This document shows, piece after piece, positions 35,820 to 49,094 of a stretch of 64,000 nucleotides of DNA. Within the stretch, counting starts at the first letter, position 1. Each line of letters starts with the position of its first letter. Source of the DNA: Spinacia oleracea. Its lineage: Eukaryota; Streptophyta; Magnoliopsida; Caryophyllales; Amaranthaceae. The position numbers and the translations under genes were made by a program. The notes beneath the pieces were generated by a model. It was given only the letters and a program-made list of their open reading frames with translations, searched no databases and was not told the origin of the DNA. Where the stretch lies: NCBI RefSeq assembly GCF_020520425.1, contig NC_079491.1, positions 9,676,952 to 9,740,951 on the forward strand, read 5' to 3'.

Positions 35820-38284
35820 AGATTCAAAGAGAATGGGCGTAGGTTTAGATCTAAGTCCTGTAGATTTCTGTACTCTATCTCATATTCATATTATATTTTA
35901 TTATATAAAATAACCATATGTTGATTCTTGTTTGTTTTAAAGTACGTGTTAATTAAGATAACTTTTTTTATGTTAATTCTTGATTGATTTAAAGTACGTG
36001 TTAAGATTGTTATGTATTTATGTGTCATTACGTAATAGTAATATGCAACTATTTTATTTTAAGAAAAAAACTGCGAGATGAATTTTGGAGGTAGATCACA
36101 CTACAAAAAACTGTACCATTAACAATGGAAAATTCTGTCGCAAAAGGCCGATAATAGTTGATTAATGACGGAATTTTCTGTCGCGAACCCGTTATAAAAG
36201 GGCCGTTATCAATGGAAAATTCCGTCTTTCCGTCTTTGTTTGGTTGTTAGCGCGTCGCAAAAGCCGATTTTCTTGTATCGATACAAATTCTTGTAGTGAG
36301 AGGAACAATTTCTTTATATATACGCGACATGTTCGTTTATAAATAGGTCAATGTTTCTTAGTCAATGAAATTATAAGCAAGTTACTTCATCCATTACACT
36401 TATAAAGGGTTGATTATCCAAGCTAATTAATACGGAGTAAATAAATAAATAATTAGATAATTAAGATGTTTGTATGAAAATCGAGCTAATTGCTTATCCA
36501 GTTATCCAAGCTAATTTTAATTAACATCATTAACGTTATTAAAAAGTTTATCAAATGGATGACTGATGTATGTGGCTACAAATGGATGTACATGTCATCT
36601 TATTCTTAAACCCATAATTGACTCATTTATCATCTTGCAATTATCAACATTAATTACTACTTATCTTCTTTAATTATCTTTATCACCCTATGTCATTACT
36701 ATGACTTTTCCCCCTTTTTTATTTAAATATTGTAACCTAGGATGAGCTTGTTTAATTTTGGTTGTTTATAAAGGGTTGATATGTAATCAATCTAGGTATT
36801 ATGTAGCTATAATCTCGAACAATGGTTCAGATCACAATACCTCTATCTTGTATCCTAGTACACTTATAATCAACCCTTATTTACCAAATTTTGAGTGAAG
36901 GCACCTACATGTATAATTTTTTTTATTTCCTTCGAATTTATTTAACTACATTTATCATTGTGAGATTCTGCCAAATTTCTAATTTTGTGTTTTACGTGTT
37001 AAATTAAGATTTCTTTTTAATTTAATCTATTTACTATTTAATTTCTTTTAGAGCTTGAAAAGGATCCTTGCTCGTATTTTTACAAATCTTGATAACTATA
37101 GTCGTAAATATCGTATCCCTTAATATTAATGATATTCCAAATCTAAGTTAACCAAATTATAAATTGTAAAATGAAAATCGAATCTATATATACTTCCACG
37201 TGATACTTATAATTGCCAAATAGGTCCACAATATAAACCATGTTAGACAATTCTTGCAGTTTGTCAAGAGCACATTTCATTACAAACAGCTACCAATAAA
37301 TTCCATGTCTACCGGTTTTGCAGCAAACAGCATAAAATGGTACAACTTCACTGCTTAAATTCATTCATATTCCAAATTCTTCATAATGGGGAACAGGATA
37401 TCGAAGGGGCCGTTTTGGAAAGAGGTTTTATAGAAAGTTAATTAATCATTAACCACAATCATAAACTATGTTTAAGCCAGCTAATCTTTGCATCAATTTC
37501 AAGATCACCCACATCAAAAGCTATTAATGGATCAAGTGTCTACTTGCTATCTGCTAGGTAACAACTAAGAGCATCATCAAAAGTCTTAAGATTTGAATTT
37601 TGCTGACATGTCATATGACTCAGCTAGTCTTAAGATTACATATATCAATTTTTAGCATTGAAGTGAGATAGTCTTAATAAAGTCTTAAATGGAGTCTTGA
37701 AAAACTAAGACTCAACTTAAGAGCAAGATTAGCGCTAGTATAAGCTAAGACTTTCACATCATCTTTTTATTAATCAGATTTTTGTCGAGACCCTTTCAGA
37801 TTTACTTAATTTCTCCACTTCACCCCTCGTACTCATTCAAGTCTTATGGCTTATTCAGAAAAAAAAAAATCATAAACTATAATTAATGGAGCTAATCTTT
37901 GCATCAATGTCAAAATCTTTACCACTATTTTATTGTCATCACCCACATCAAAAGCTACGGAGTATTATGGATCAGATTTTTTATTTCTTTTCCAAGCTTT
38001 TCTGCATGCAAGCAATCGTACTTAATTAATATAATTACAAAAAAGCAATCTTATTTAATCACATACTTAACTTTCAGGTAAAGTTCACTGAACTTCAAAA
38101 GAGAGAAAAAAAATCCCTCCAACAAAAGCAAAAGATTACATAAAAGGGGATTATACCAAAAGAAGTGGAAAAACCACAAAGGAGCTAAAAAGAAATTGGA
38201 TTTTCTCAAGTGAACAGCTCCCTAATTACCATAGTTTATATGGTAATGAATATATGTATAAATATTTATATATAGAAACTTTTA
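35820..38284. other. Spacer with one CACTA-like MITE
   Basis: AT-rich with no supportable gene. Contains the MITE at 36099-36298 and 9-mers TACGGAGTA at 36431 and 37956. The sequence from about 37800 on is downstream of the HD-Zip gene (minus strand). Confidence 0.45.
36099..36298. mobile_element. Small CACTA-like element
   Basis: Ends CACTACAAAAAACTGTA and ATACAAATTCTTGTAGTG, 200 bp, same family as 8298-8577. Inner CGTC blocks are partly mutated. No duplication can be seen (TCA against AGA). Confidence 0.75.
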
Positions 38285-40665
38285 TTACATTTTCAGATTA
38301 ATATCCCAGTAAGGCCAGAAGAGGGAAGCATGATCTTCTCCTTGGAGCCCATAGTTGTTGGCGGGCGGGTCGGGATAATCGACGTCCCCGATCTTCATGA
38401 AGACATGGGAAGAAGGCAGAAGGCTCTTGCTCAAGTAGTCCTCATCATCTTGAGAGATATCAGAGTGGTCTGCTTCGAAAGCATAGGTTTCACTTGGCTC
38501 GCCGAAGGGGGAATGTGTAGCAGCATCCACATAGTGTGGGCTATCTGAATCAATAACATCACTCTTAACAGAACTCAGGTCTTCCTGTTTACAGCCGAAG
38601 ACAGATACTAGGTGATCCTCGGTTTCAGAAGCGGATTCAACGATGGGTTCTTCTTGTACTGTTTTGGGTTCAATGTTTGTGTTGAATGGTGCAGAGTGTT
38701 CTCCCTGCTTTTTCTCCTTCAGAAGCAGCTTGTCTGTCAGCTGAACTACCTGAATTCATTGACAGCAAGAAAAAAGAAGTTAATATCGTATCATTCTTAA
38801 TTCTCCGTAATCCATATCATATAACTAGTTTGAGTTATTAAAGGTAACCCTAAAAGAGGAAAAGATCAGCTTCAACAAAATTCACTATATTGGGTATCAA
38901 GTATTTGGCGAATTTGAGGTCAAATTACATCAAAAGGATAAAGTTCCATTCTTTTCACCTGAAATTCATTAATCTGAACTCGTTGAAACTAAGGCTCCGT
39001 TTGGTTTGGTGTAGAACGTTTACATTGCAAAATGATTTCCATGGGAATCATTTTCCAAGGGAAAACACAATTTCAAAATGGTTTTCCTTTGTTTGGTTCC
39101 TTAAAAGAAAATGGGAGAAAATGGTGAAGATTGAGGGGAAGAAAATCGTTTTACAACCTACCAAACAGAGCCTATTGCGGCTTATTTTAGTTGTGAGTTG
39201 AACTTGGGTAATGCCTAACCTGAACTCATTGGTACTAATCTAAACTTATTTACCTCAAAACTACTGTGTAAACTGACCATATTAATCAACAAAATGTCAA
39301 GCCAAGAATATCTTCAAGGATATTATTCAGAAATAGGTACCTCAGCTTGTAGTTTTTCCTTTTCCTGAAGGAGATTCTCATAGTCAGACTTCAGGTCGTT
39401 AAAGTTGGATTGCAAACTGTCGAAATCCTTCTCCAGTTGCTTCGTCTTCCACCTTGCTCTTCGGTTTTGGAACCAAATAGCAACTTGCCGCGGCTGCAAA
39501 CCAAGGTCCTTAGCAAGCTGAACTTTCCTCTCAGGCTCAAGCTTGTTATCAACCTCGAAGCTCTTTTCCAAGAACTGGACTTGGTGGACAGTCAATCGCC
39601 GTTTCTTCTCCGGTTGGTGGAAGTAATCGTCGAAATCCTCATCACCATTCTCTTCTTGATCATATGTGCAGAAGAATGGCCTCTCTGATCTTTTTCCTCC
39701 AACAACATCTTCGAAACTAACCATCGAACTCGAACCTAAACGAACATCCATCACATGTTGAATTTAGAACACCTCAAATCAAATCCAATTTGGTCAAGAA
39801 AACTAAACATATAGTATGCCTAATTTAGGTGTAGACGTGTAGTATGACAAAGAGGGAGCACACCTACCTTTCCACATATAACCTATTGCTAATCATTTCC
39901 AAACAACAAACCCCTTATAGCAAACACTCAATCAAACGTAATTAACTTCTATTTAAACAAGGAAAGAAAACCAGGCGGACAACCGGAAAGTCGGAAACAT
40001 CCTATTCCAATTAATACAAAAACTTCCATGTCAAAGTGACTAATTTCCATTTGAGTAGGGGGCTGAAATTGATCTGGTAAATGGTAGCAGAACAAAGAAG
40101 TTGACTTTGCAAGAACAAGTATTGAAAAAGATAACTGATAACTTAATCTAAACCAAAGCTCAAACACTAAAATTGCAGAGCAAGTATATAATAATGATGA
40201 TTAATACTATTAACTAAGTAAACAACTGAGAAGCAGAAACAAAAAGCAGACCATCATTTCATCTTTCTGGCAATAAAGAATCAAGATCAGTCTTTTGTTC
40301 CCCCATCAAACTCACAACAATTATACAACAATCAAAACAGTAGATCATAATTAACACAAGCAATAATCTTAATTTAATGAGAACAAATACACCCATCTCA
40401 TTAAAATATTCAAAACAACAGATCCAGAAAAAAGTTCAATCAAAATTCTCACATAAGCATTTTAACAAACACTTGGAGGGCAAAGGAGAAAAGAAGATAT
40501 ACCGAGAAAAGTAGAGGAAGACCCAGAAATGAAAAAGGGTTCAGGAGACTGAGAAGAGCGCGGGAGCCTCTGATTAAACAGCAAAGAAGCTCCAACACTA
40601 CCATTACCACCACAACCGCCGGAAGAACCACCGCCAAAGACTCTTCCAACACCGGCACCCGCCAT
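38285..40665 (-). CDS. HAT5: HD-Zip class I transcription factor (HAT5/ATHB-1 type)
   Basis: Nuclear DNA-binding protein that dimerises through its zipper and binds CAAT(A/T)ATTG-type sites. Three exons on the minus strand, 40665-40503, 39735-39341 and 38749-38285, GT-AG with matching phases, 340 residues. A Gly/Ser-rich start ([13 protein letters not shown]) is followed by an acidic stretch. The homeodomain runs at about 97-153, with EKKRRLT at its start and the recognition helix core [11 protein letters not shown] at 141-151. A leucine zipper follows at once with leucines at 155, 162, 169, 176, 183 and 190, a perfect heptad series. The C-terminal half is acidic and ends with an aromatic FWPYWD motif, usual in class I activation tails. 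The acidic SMVSFEDV block and [10 protein letters not shown] link match HAT5/ATHB-1-like proteins rather than ATHB-5/6. Intron 2 holds a MITE. The leader carries a uORF (40784-40864). Confidence 0.95.
38993..39171. mobile_element. Short inverted-repeat MITE in HD-Zip intron 2
   Basis: Ends GGCTCCGTTTGGTTTGG and CTACCAAACAGAGCC are inverted repeats of a common plant MITE type. The possible target duplication (TAA/TAT) is imperfect. It is fully intronic. Confidence 0.6.
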
Positions 40666-40783
40666 AACTTCCGCCTTCTAAGTAAATTTTAGCTAAAAGA
40701 GTTGCAAATTCTAAGAAGCCATAGTCGATTAATTAAAATTGATGATTTTGAGGTGGAGCTAAGAAGAAGATGGGGGAGAATAT

Positions 40784-40864
40784 CTAGAGCTTATGACGGA
40801 AGAAGCTGGTGATGATGAGTTCAGTGATGTGGGAAGTGTGAGAACCCGGAATTCGCACCCCCAT
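40784..40864 (-). CDS. Upstream ORF in the HD-Zip leader, 26 codons
   Basis: ATG at 40864 on the minus strand opens a 26-residue frame (MGVRIPGSHTSH... ending FFRHKL) that stops with TAG at 40784. This is 118 bases before the HD-Zip start. Arabidopsis ATHB-1 is controlled by a conserved-peptide uORF (CPuORF33, from memory), which represses translation of the main ORF. The position and gene family fit, but I cannot check the peptide against it. A second, three-codon uORF starts at 40722. Confidence 0.55.
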   Translation of the reverse strand: MGVRIPGSHTSHITELIITSFFRHKL

Positions 40865-41048
40865 CACTCAGAATAGCGAGATTAAGAGGGGGGATTTCTG
40901 GGATTTTTGTTTGGTTTTCTGGGAAGAACTGAAGAGGAGAGAGAAAGTGAGGAAGAAGAGTGATGATTTTGTGGAGGGAATGAAGGAGGAAGGAGGAAGG
41001 AGGAAGAACAAGACGACTATGGTGGAGTATTTGATTGGAAATTGAGGG

Positions 41049-41062
41049 GATTATAAATTAAA
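41049..41062 (-). promoter_or_regulatory. Probable TATA box of the HD-Zip gene
   Basis: On the minus strand TTTAATTTATAATCCCC lies about 185 bases before the uORF. It is followed by a C/T-rich leader (G/A-rich on the plus strand, 40920-41010), the usual look of a plant 5' UTR. Confidence 0.5.
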
Positions 41063-44000
41063 AAATATTACGTCAAAAAAAAAGATGTGGGGGCCACTTT
41101 TTTTGTGCTAGGGGGAGTGGACATGGTTTTGCGTGTAATGTCGAGTTTGCCCTTTGATTGCATCATTGGGAGGAGAGAGAAAGATAGAGGAGGACGATGA
41201 GTGGGAAAAGTATGAAAATTCTATTACCACATGACCTCAATTAGATTCCTCTCCCCCTTTTTTAAGGGGGTATTCTTAATTGGTAAGGTTAGGGCTTGTT
41301 TGGGGCCCTCTCTCTTTCGGGTTCAAGTCGGGGCGGGTTGAGTGTCGTATATGTTTTCTTTTGAGGAGTGTTGATCTTTGTTTGTGATGAATAGGAGATT
41401 GACTAGCGAAGTTGATATCTTTGGGGTTCATGTGGTAATTAGGCATGACGAACCGAATTAGGTTTAATGAGATCGGGTTATACATGACCCGCATTGTTAA
41501 TGGGTCATCAACCCACTTCCCAATTTCTAAGTTCTAATCAAACCAACACATAACCTAGCTCAAGCCAAGGTATCGAAAGTAGTGAACAACCCAACCAGAT
41601 CGAACTATGTCATTGTCCCCCTGATAAGCTTATCTCATATGCCGCTTACTTGACCCAACTATGTCACCCTGATAAGCTTATCTCACATGTCATTTACTTG
41701 ACCCAATACAATATAGACAGGCAAAGCGAACATCCCTACTTGCTAGGGAGTAATTAAGGGATCATGCCCTTTAGGTTTATAATTGATAAGTTTTCACATT
41801 CAATAACTTTAAGATAAGTTTAGATGCATTCCAACTTCCAAGTTCCAATGAGATCCAAAAGTTCAATCTCTAAAGTTTATTCTCTTGCAACCATGTTCGA
41901 TTTCATCCAGTAAGTTCTAATCAGGTTTAACAAGTTCTAATCAGGTCCAATATAAATTTAAATAAGTTTAGGTATCATCAGATGAAAAGAACAAACCCTA
42001 AAAAAAATACAATAATTTGAGCCTTAAAAGGTAAAATAAAAACGTTACAATTGCATTTTAAACAAGATCGGGAGAAGGTCAATAAGTGTGATAAGAAAAC
42101 ACATGTTTGATGTGTGTACTTGAAACGATGGTGTCTAGTCTATCTAGGTACTAAGTACACCATAATTATTGATTAAATTGAGTAGGACTATAAGAGGTAC
42201 AACATCTTGCCATTTGAAGTCCTAGGCTCAATCGAAATGTCATGTCACAAAACTCACTATAGGACCGCATACATGAATACATGCATGTTACATTGTTACA
42301 AAGTGTGCAACATTTACATTATTGGTTACTTGGTTAGCTACCAATCTATTACTATGAACCTTAATTATATGTACCGTGTACGTAACATATTTGTACGAGT
42401 ACTTTTTTCTTCTACTCTAGTCCATTCAGTCTCTTGCCTAAAGTTATTAGTTAACCTATTCCTCTATTATAACGTAGCCGTTTCACACTTGAATGTATAG
42501 AGGCCTTGTAACCCTTAAATGTATGGGAATATAAAACTTTGTCTTCCAATTTACGTTCTCGATCGATTCTAACATGTTATAAGATTGGTTAATCTTGCTT
42601 GTATTTCAAAAATTACAATTGCAAATGATTTAGCTTTATGCCTTGCATGTCGGGTATTCCGACAAGTGAAGTTATAATATGGTAAGGTTATAGAGCCTTG
42701 AAAATTATTATGTGCACTCGGGTGCACCGAACACCCAAGATTATTTTTATATCCATTGATGATCTCTCTCATATTTTAGGCAAGAGGCTGAATAGCCTAG
42801 AAAACAGCCTAAAGGGAGGAAGGCCATGAACTATTTTGCTTGATAGTTTATATACTATTCCCTTCATTCCTTGCAAGGTAGGGGAGGAGGAATTAAATGG
42901 TAATCCAAGTCAACAACATGTACCATCAAGGCATCGAATTTAAGGGGATGTTTGGTTGAGAGTAGAGTATGATGGAAAAGGAGAGGTTTGAAAGTGTTTG
43001 GTTGAGAGAGGAATTGAAAGAATAGTTTGATTATAAAAAGCTAAATTTGAAAATCATAGGAAAATGAGTTTTTGGGCAAGAGATACTTGTAATGTTTAAG
43101 GGGAAATGACTATCTATCCTAAAAAGTTGCTCATTTTTACTAGTACTTCGTATCCTTTGTAAGTTAATTCAATCAGCTAACATCATACATTCATACGGAG
43201 TATCTACCGGGTAAATGCAAACCGCTAACCCGCAACATCTAACCGCTAATTGCCAAATAATCTACTACATATGTGTTTGTGCAGGTCATCTATTAGTATA
43301 ACAACTCCAATACGAAGAATATCAATTGTTAACTTTGTTAATAAGCACACTTACCACATTTTATACTTTGTACATATTTTTAATCTGTGAGTTCCTCTTA
43401 TCACCTTGATTCGAAAACGTTTACCAAAAGGAAATATGGCAGGAAAGTCGTGCACACTAGGCATGAAGCAGAAGTGTTGTTTTCATTGTGGATAGTAGTA
43501 AATTTATACTTCGTTACACACATTGGCTACAATGTCAAACTCTACCTACCAGGCTAACACTAAGTTATACCCCGTACCACGTAGATCATGTACACACTTA
43601 GACTATGTTCTCTTCTACACTTAGGTTATGGTCTCTTAGTATGATTTGATATGGTTTGATTTTTCTAGTTTATGGTCTGATGTGACCTGAATTTTCCTGT
43701 CTAACCTAATAAGGTATGAAATTTTTAAGTCTAGTCTGATATAAGTTTTCTTGTAAGTTATTTGTATTTTCTGGTTTACAATTTTCTTATCTGGTACTCC
43801 ATATAATTTACTCTGATTTTATCAAAAATAAGTAATATCCAATAAAAATAAGGTGAAGAAAACATCGACATGTGATCATAATTTAGAGATGATCGACATT
43901 TGATCATAATTTAGAGAAAGTGGTACATAATTGACTATTTGAGCCATCCTGTATACACTTGACCATTACTAAACAAGACTAGCTCGGTTCCAAACTTGAC

Positions 44001-45298
44001 TTTATCCGGTATGGTCCAATCCGGTCCGGATCCGAGTACACTCATAAGTGCCACCCATGGAGCCACTAGCTACCACAATACTAAAGGCATTGTGATAAGT
44101 AAAAGTAGATAAGTAAAAAGGTTGGTCAAAGCATGGAGCAATTACGTTACATTTATGAGATTACGCTTAGATTTCTAGTGGAGATATCCAATCGTGATAT
44201 TCTTAATTCTTACTCCAATATTTCAATAAGGGCAAATTGGGCAAAGTGTGGAAAATTCTAGAGTGGAGATGCAGATTGATATTTGACAACGAGGCAACAG
44301 GCAGAGAAAGACTAAACAAAGGAATATGTCCAAATCTGTCCAAATCAGTCGCCTTAGTGGTGGGCTCATCGCAAATGGGCCCAACCTTATTCTTGGAGTT
44401 GGGGCTCTGTACCTGGACCTTCTTATGGTTTCTTGTAAGATTAAGCCAGCTAGATCCAGCCCAAATGTTGGGCTAATGATCCATTCTATAAAGCCCATTT
44501 CGGAATCCAGGTATTTTTGTTGTTGTTGAGAAGGACTGAATGAGCAGCGAGGATAATATAAATTACAAATGTTGGGAAGAGACTCGAAATTAAAACATAT
44601 CGTACATAGACTCTCATTCCTAATCATTAGGTCAAGACATCATTGATATTTTGAAATCTACATAGTATTTGGCAACTAGAGTGTAATTCATCTTAGTATT
44701 GTAGCATATTAGTTTCACCGCGATATACTCCAATTTTTATTTTGTTTTAGTTAACTATTTATTATGTCTAAAACAAGTATGGGTAAGTTGGAACACAATA
44801 GAGATTTAAACTTTGGCTAAAATAAGGCCATTCCGTACATTTTTGTAAATCTCAAGAATATTTGGTGCATTATGAAATTATTTCGTGGATTTCGTAAAAT
44901 CTCAGGGTCATTTCTATAATGTTATATTTTTATGGTTTCACCTTAAAAAAAAAAGTACAAAGGGATACGGATGGGGTAGCCGAGGCTAAAACCTGGTTCA
45001 TTTACCAGTCTGTCTTTCAAGTACTGAAATCAAAATGGTAGCCATGAGAAAATACCGCCATTATAAACCATATCATCAAGAAATAGAGCCAAAATAGAAG
45101 AAGCAACTACACTGAAACCACCAAAAGAAACTGGGTTTCAGTGCGGTGGAATGAACTCTTCAACGTTAGGAATAACAGCGCTGGTACAACTTAAAGCCAT
45201 TTACAGGAAAATGCTCATTATATAATTGGATGAAAACAAAATTTAGGTTGAAGAAAGACAATTTTGATAAGCTATACATACTTCCCTGATTTTGTTGT
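41063..45298. other. Spacer between the HD-Zip and EAF7 genes
   Basis: No supportable gene in 4.2 kb. Short frames at 42207-42500 and 44223-44627 have no recognisable domain. Around 42950 a ggatgtttggttgagag start suggests one end of a decayed MITE. The 9-mer TACGGAGTA is at 43194. Confidence 0.45.
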
Positions 45299-48200
45299 TC
45301 AAGATTCTTCCTTGGCAAAATAACTTTGTGGCAAGGAGAAGTCCTCCTCACGCTGCGGGAATTCTGCATCCTCACCTTCTCCTCTCTAAAATTGAAAAAC
45401 AAAACAAGATTGATCACTATAAGTGACAACTTATATGAATACTCTGTGCATTACAATTAGATCTGATTATTGGACAGGGTAGTCCGATGGGTGTATGGTT
45501 TGGGTCATGTTAATAGGGTTCTTATTGGGTAGGGTTCTTATTGGACATGGTCTTTATTAAGGTCAATATAGGGCCTATCTTATAACACAATCATTTTGAA
45601 AACTAAAATAGTTATGACATAAAAAATTATATGGACAGTTTCGCTGCTTCGTATTCACTTGTATTCGCATTTGACTCTTTTTTTTTCAATTTTCCTTGTT
45701 CGTTTATTGACCCTCCCACTACCGGCCCGATATTGACCCGTGACCTGCCCATTAGTAACCCGCTAAAATTGACCATTTCATTACCCGCACCGAACCTGAC
45801 CCGACCCATCCAATAACAGGTCTAATTAAAATCTTCTAGCTGTATGCAGAGAATTTCCATATAGAACAATGGATAGTCGAGGGCCCAAGGTGTCGTGAAT
45901 TTGAATGGTAAGCTAAATCTATAAACCTTCCAGCAAGTCACTGACTAAAGTAAATTGATCTTCAACAGCTTGCTTACCAGCATTTTCAGGTCGTAGAAAC
46001 GGTCTAGCAAGCGCATAACCTCGTCAGCAGAAAACTGGCGATCAAAACTGTTTGAAGCAAAATGGGAAGGTTGAAATTATTTTAACCAGATGTTAATAAT
46101 TTCAAGGAAACAAACGCTTCACTGTAATGACGCAGTGCATACCTTCTCCGGAGAAATTCCATCATGCCATAAAGGGCAAAGTGGTGATGAACGCCTGAAG
46201 CAGAAAATCCTATTATGGAATTCTTATATTTAATTTACAGATAATGCATCGTAAAAATAAACTGAAGTAGATATAATATAAGTGCTTTGACAGTGCACTA
46301 ATCCGCATAACAAAAAGGAGGTGATCCGTTACAATGTAAAAATGATCAACAACAAGCAGTCACCTAAACTTGGGACTTCACCTTTTGGTAGACTTCACAC
46401 TTAACATGGAACTAATATATTCTAGCACAACAGTACCTTATATTTTTCAGCTTTCAGTAACTGAAACCAAGAAGTTATCAGCCCATTTCCATTCACTCAA
46501 TACTACCTCTTGAGTACAATCGGATGATATTATGATAATGAACTTTGTGAAGTAAAAGAGATGGTTACTATGGTCAAGCATTACCGATTACTGTGGGTAT
46601 TTGCATGGTTCTCTAACAAAATTACAAATAAAATCATTACCATTACCACTACCAATTGCCGCCTGCCAAAAGGGGTATTAAGGTATGAATACAATGGTCT
46701 CTTCAAGATGTCTATCAGCACTTTCTGTTTCTCCCATCATATACAAAGTTCTGAAATCCTTGAACAAAGGGTCTTGCTCTACTTATATGATGCCGTGATG
46801 GACTGATGGTGACACAAATTGTCAACCATAGAGTAAAAATTAATAATAAAGATCCAGGTATAACCACTTTAGAAGGTTTATTAGGAAAAATACTATCATC
46901 GGGACAGGAGCAATGCCTCGATGGAGTCCCCATTGTTCTTTTACATCATTCACTAAGGCAGCTAATGCAAATTTGGACAAATTCCTTCAAAATGCTAGGT
47001 AATATGAACTAAAGGGAGTGATGTAGTGATGGAGTGGCCATTAGTTGAACATGTTTTGGTTTGAGGTTTGCCAAGCAATATACTCTGTGGAGCCGAAGGA
47101 AACCAAAATTTCCACGTTAATACATTCTATTTTGTCTATTTGCCACATGGAGGCAGCTCTTCAATAGGGGGGTAGAGTTGAATTTGCAAATTCCATTTCC
47201 AATTTCAACTTTCTTTCTATCTTTAGCAATGGTACTATCAGATAGAAGTTCAAAGCAACTATATCACTGTCAAAAATGACGGGATCTCCATTTTAGTCGG
47301 ACCATTTCTAACAAAGAGATCCCTATGTTTGCAAGAGGAATTCAGTGGCTGTTTGAACTGTCTGTTAGTTTTGAGTTCTAGCTCAAATAGTAACTAGTCA
47401 GCTCTATGGCAGTGGCAATGTTGTTGTCCTACAAGTTCCCAGGCTTAGGAAATTTAAGGGTCATATACTTATATGTTGACTTCTGCCAATTGAAATGTCA
47501 AGAACTGTCCGCAATGAGTTAAACTTTCTAGCTGTAGTACCCTACCTTGTTTGGTTTTAAGGTGCAGCCTTCAAAGTCTTTTAAATGTGTGGTTTCTGTG
47601 TTGCTGATTTGGTTTATTCGAGACCCTCCCTTCAGGCTTTTAACATAAAGAAGGTGACATCTTTATGATCATTGATTAGTGAATAATTTACCGAGTAAAA
47701 AGCACTTAAAAAATTGGTAAACAAATACGAGGTATATTCAAGTTCCTTTTGGTCTATCAATCCTGATCAGCATAATCAACACAAGTTCAAAGGTTCCCCG
47801 TATTCATCCCCGTCTTATAAAAAATAAACAAGGGAAAAACAATAGTTCCCGTTAAGGAATTATCAAAAGCAACCTCTCTAAGTCTGCACGAGTCCACTAA
47901 ACCCAACCTTAAGAGAGAGACCAACGACACATTTGACAGGTTAGTCTACATCCCCCCCCCCCCCCCCCCCCCCCTTCTTACCCACACGTATAAAGCATTT
48001 GTCTAGTTCTCTGAATGAAGCTCCACTTTATATCTACTTTCTTTAGTTCTAGAGGTTGACATTCTCTAATTTATTAGCGTAAATTTTGAAATCTAAGGAA
48101 TACGAAGTAGTAAAATCCTTCTATAAGTTTAAATTGAGGTTACATCATATTTAGACCGTGCAAAAGGACTCGAGCGTTGTCCTTGCAAATGTGTATCAAT

Positions 48201-48872
48201 CAAGGTTCTTTTAGATATACAAAGAGGTTTCAAGCTCGGGAGTTAAAAGGTCAAAATCACTATATTGATGATAGGCATATACGAAATACTCCATATTAGA
48301 TAACTACTCAATCAAAATGACAATCATATTCACTCCAATTAATGCGACTAGTCCATTGCTACAATCAATTTCATTGCTATAATCATAACAGATTAAAACC
48401 CGAATACAGTTTCAAACAAAAGAACACGATATCTACATTTAACCACAAAGATCAAAGGATTGACCATACATGCAATCATAAGAAAACACCCTGATCAATT
48501 TGATTCAAGCCAACAATACAAAACACCCCCAAATTAAACTATTAATGGCAGAAATTATATACAAATTGAATTGGGAAATGAGTAAAAACATGCCTTTTAG
48601 TTTCCCAGGGGGGTAAATTTCAAGTGCCTCCAAAAATCTTAGCTCCAATTCCGCTTGTGATTGCTCCTATTCATTCAAATCAATAATTTATTACTTTTTC
48701 TAAAAACCCAATTGAGAATCACAAAAATAACACAAACCCAGAATCATAAAATTATCTAGAAGGGAGAGAGAAGGACCTTAGAAAGAGAAGATGCAGAGGA
48801 AGGAGGAGCTTTGCAAGGAGAGTGTACGGACATACCATCTTGTTCCTCTTCTTTACCACCTCCTCCGCCCAT
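45299..48872 (-). CDS. EAF7/MRGBP-like subunit of the NuA4 histone acetyltransferase complex
   Basis: Small nuclear protein of the EAF7 (human MRGBP) family, a subunit linking MRG chromodomain proteins to NuA4. Five exons on the minus strand: 48872-48828, 48666-48594, 46194-46143, 46047-45978 and 45385-45299; 108 residues. It starts MGGGGGKEEE. The family core follows: FLEALEIYPPGKLKG, then VHHHFALYGMMEFLRRSF, then a helix RQFSADEVMRLLDRFYDLKML. An acidic tail ends EDFSLPQSYFAKEES. The exon 1 donor is uncertain: a GTATGT at 48835 looks better but breaks the frame, so GTACAC at 48827 was chosen. Intron 2, 2.4 kb, must use a GC donor (AAAAG/GCATG) to keep frame. About half as long as fungal EAF7, as plant members usually are. 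Confidence 0.85.
45457..45825. mobile_element. MITE downstream of EAF7 exon 5, in intron 4
   Basis: Inverted ends ATTAGATCTGATTATTGGA and TCCAATAACAGGTCTAAT enclose about 370 bp, with a short AATT on both sides. Part of the same sequence recurs at about 1405-1490. No ORF of note. Confidence 0.65.
47952..47974. repeat. 23-base poly-C run
   Basis: Uninterrupted cytosines in EAF7 intron 2 (poly-G in the transcript). The length may be a sequencing or assembly estimate. Confidence 0.8.
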
Positions 48873-49094
48873 TTTCAGAGAATTTACAAGAAATTATACC
48901 CAAAAAGAGTAAATTAAGTTTGCAGTTTTGGTTCTTAATTACTCCGTACTTCTTTCTTGGTTTGTTTTTCTTATCGAAGAAACTGAGATTATTTGCTGAC
49001 ATTTTTCTAGGGTTTATGGTTTTGATCTTGTCCAAAGTTCATATTAAGGCCATGTTTGGCAATTACCCCATAATTGTTATTCCCTCCGCGGACT

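Noticed and set aside
44223-44627. 134-codon minus-strand frame
   Set aside because: No domain, Cys/Leu-rich composition of antisense type, overlaps frames on the other strand.
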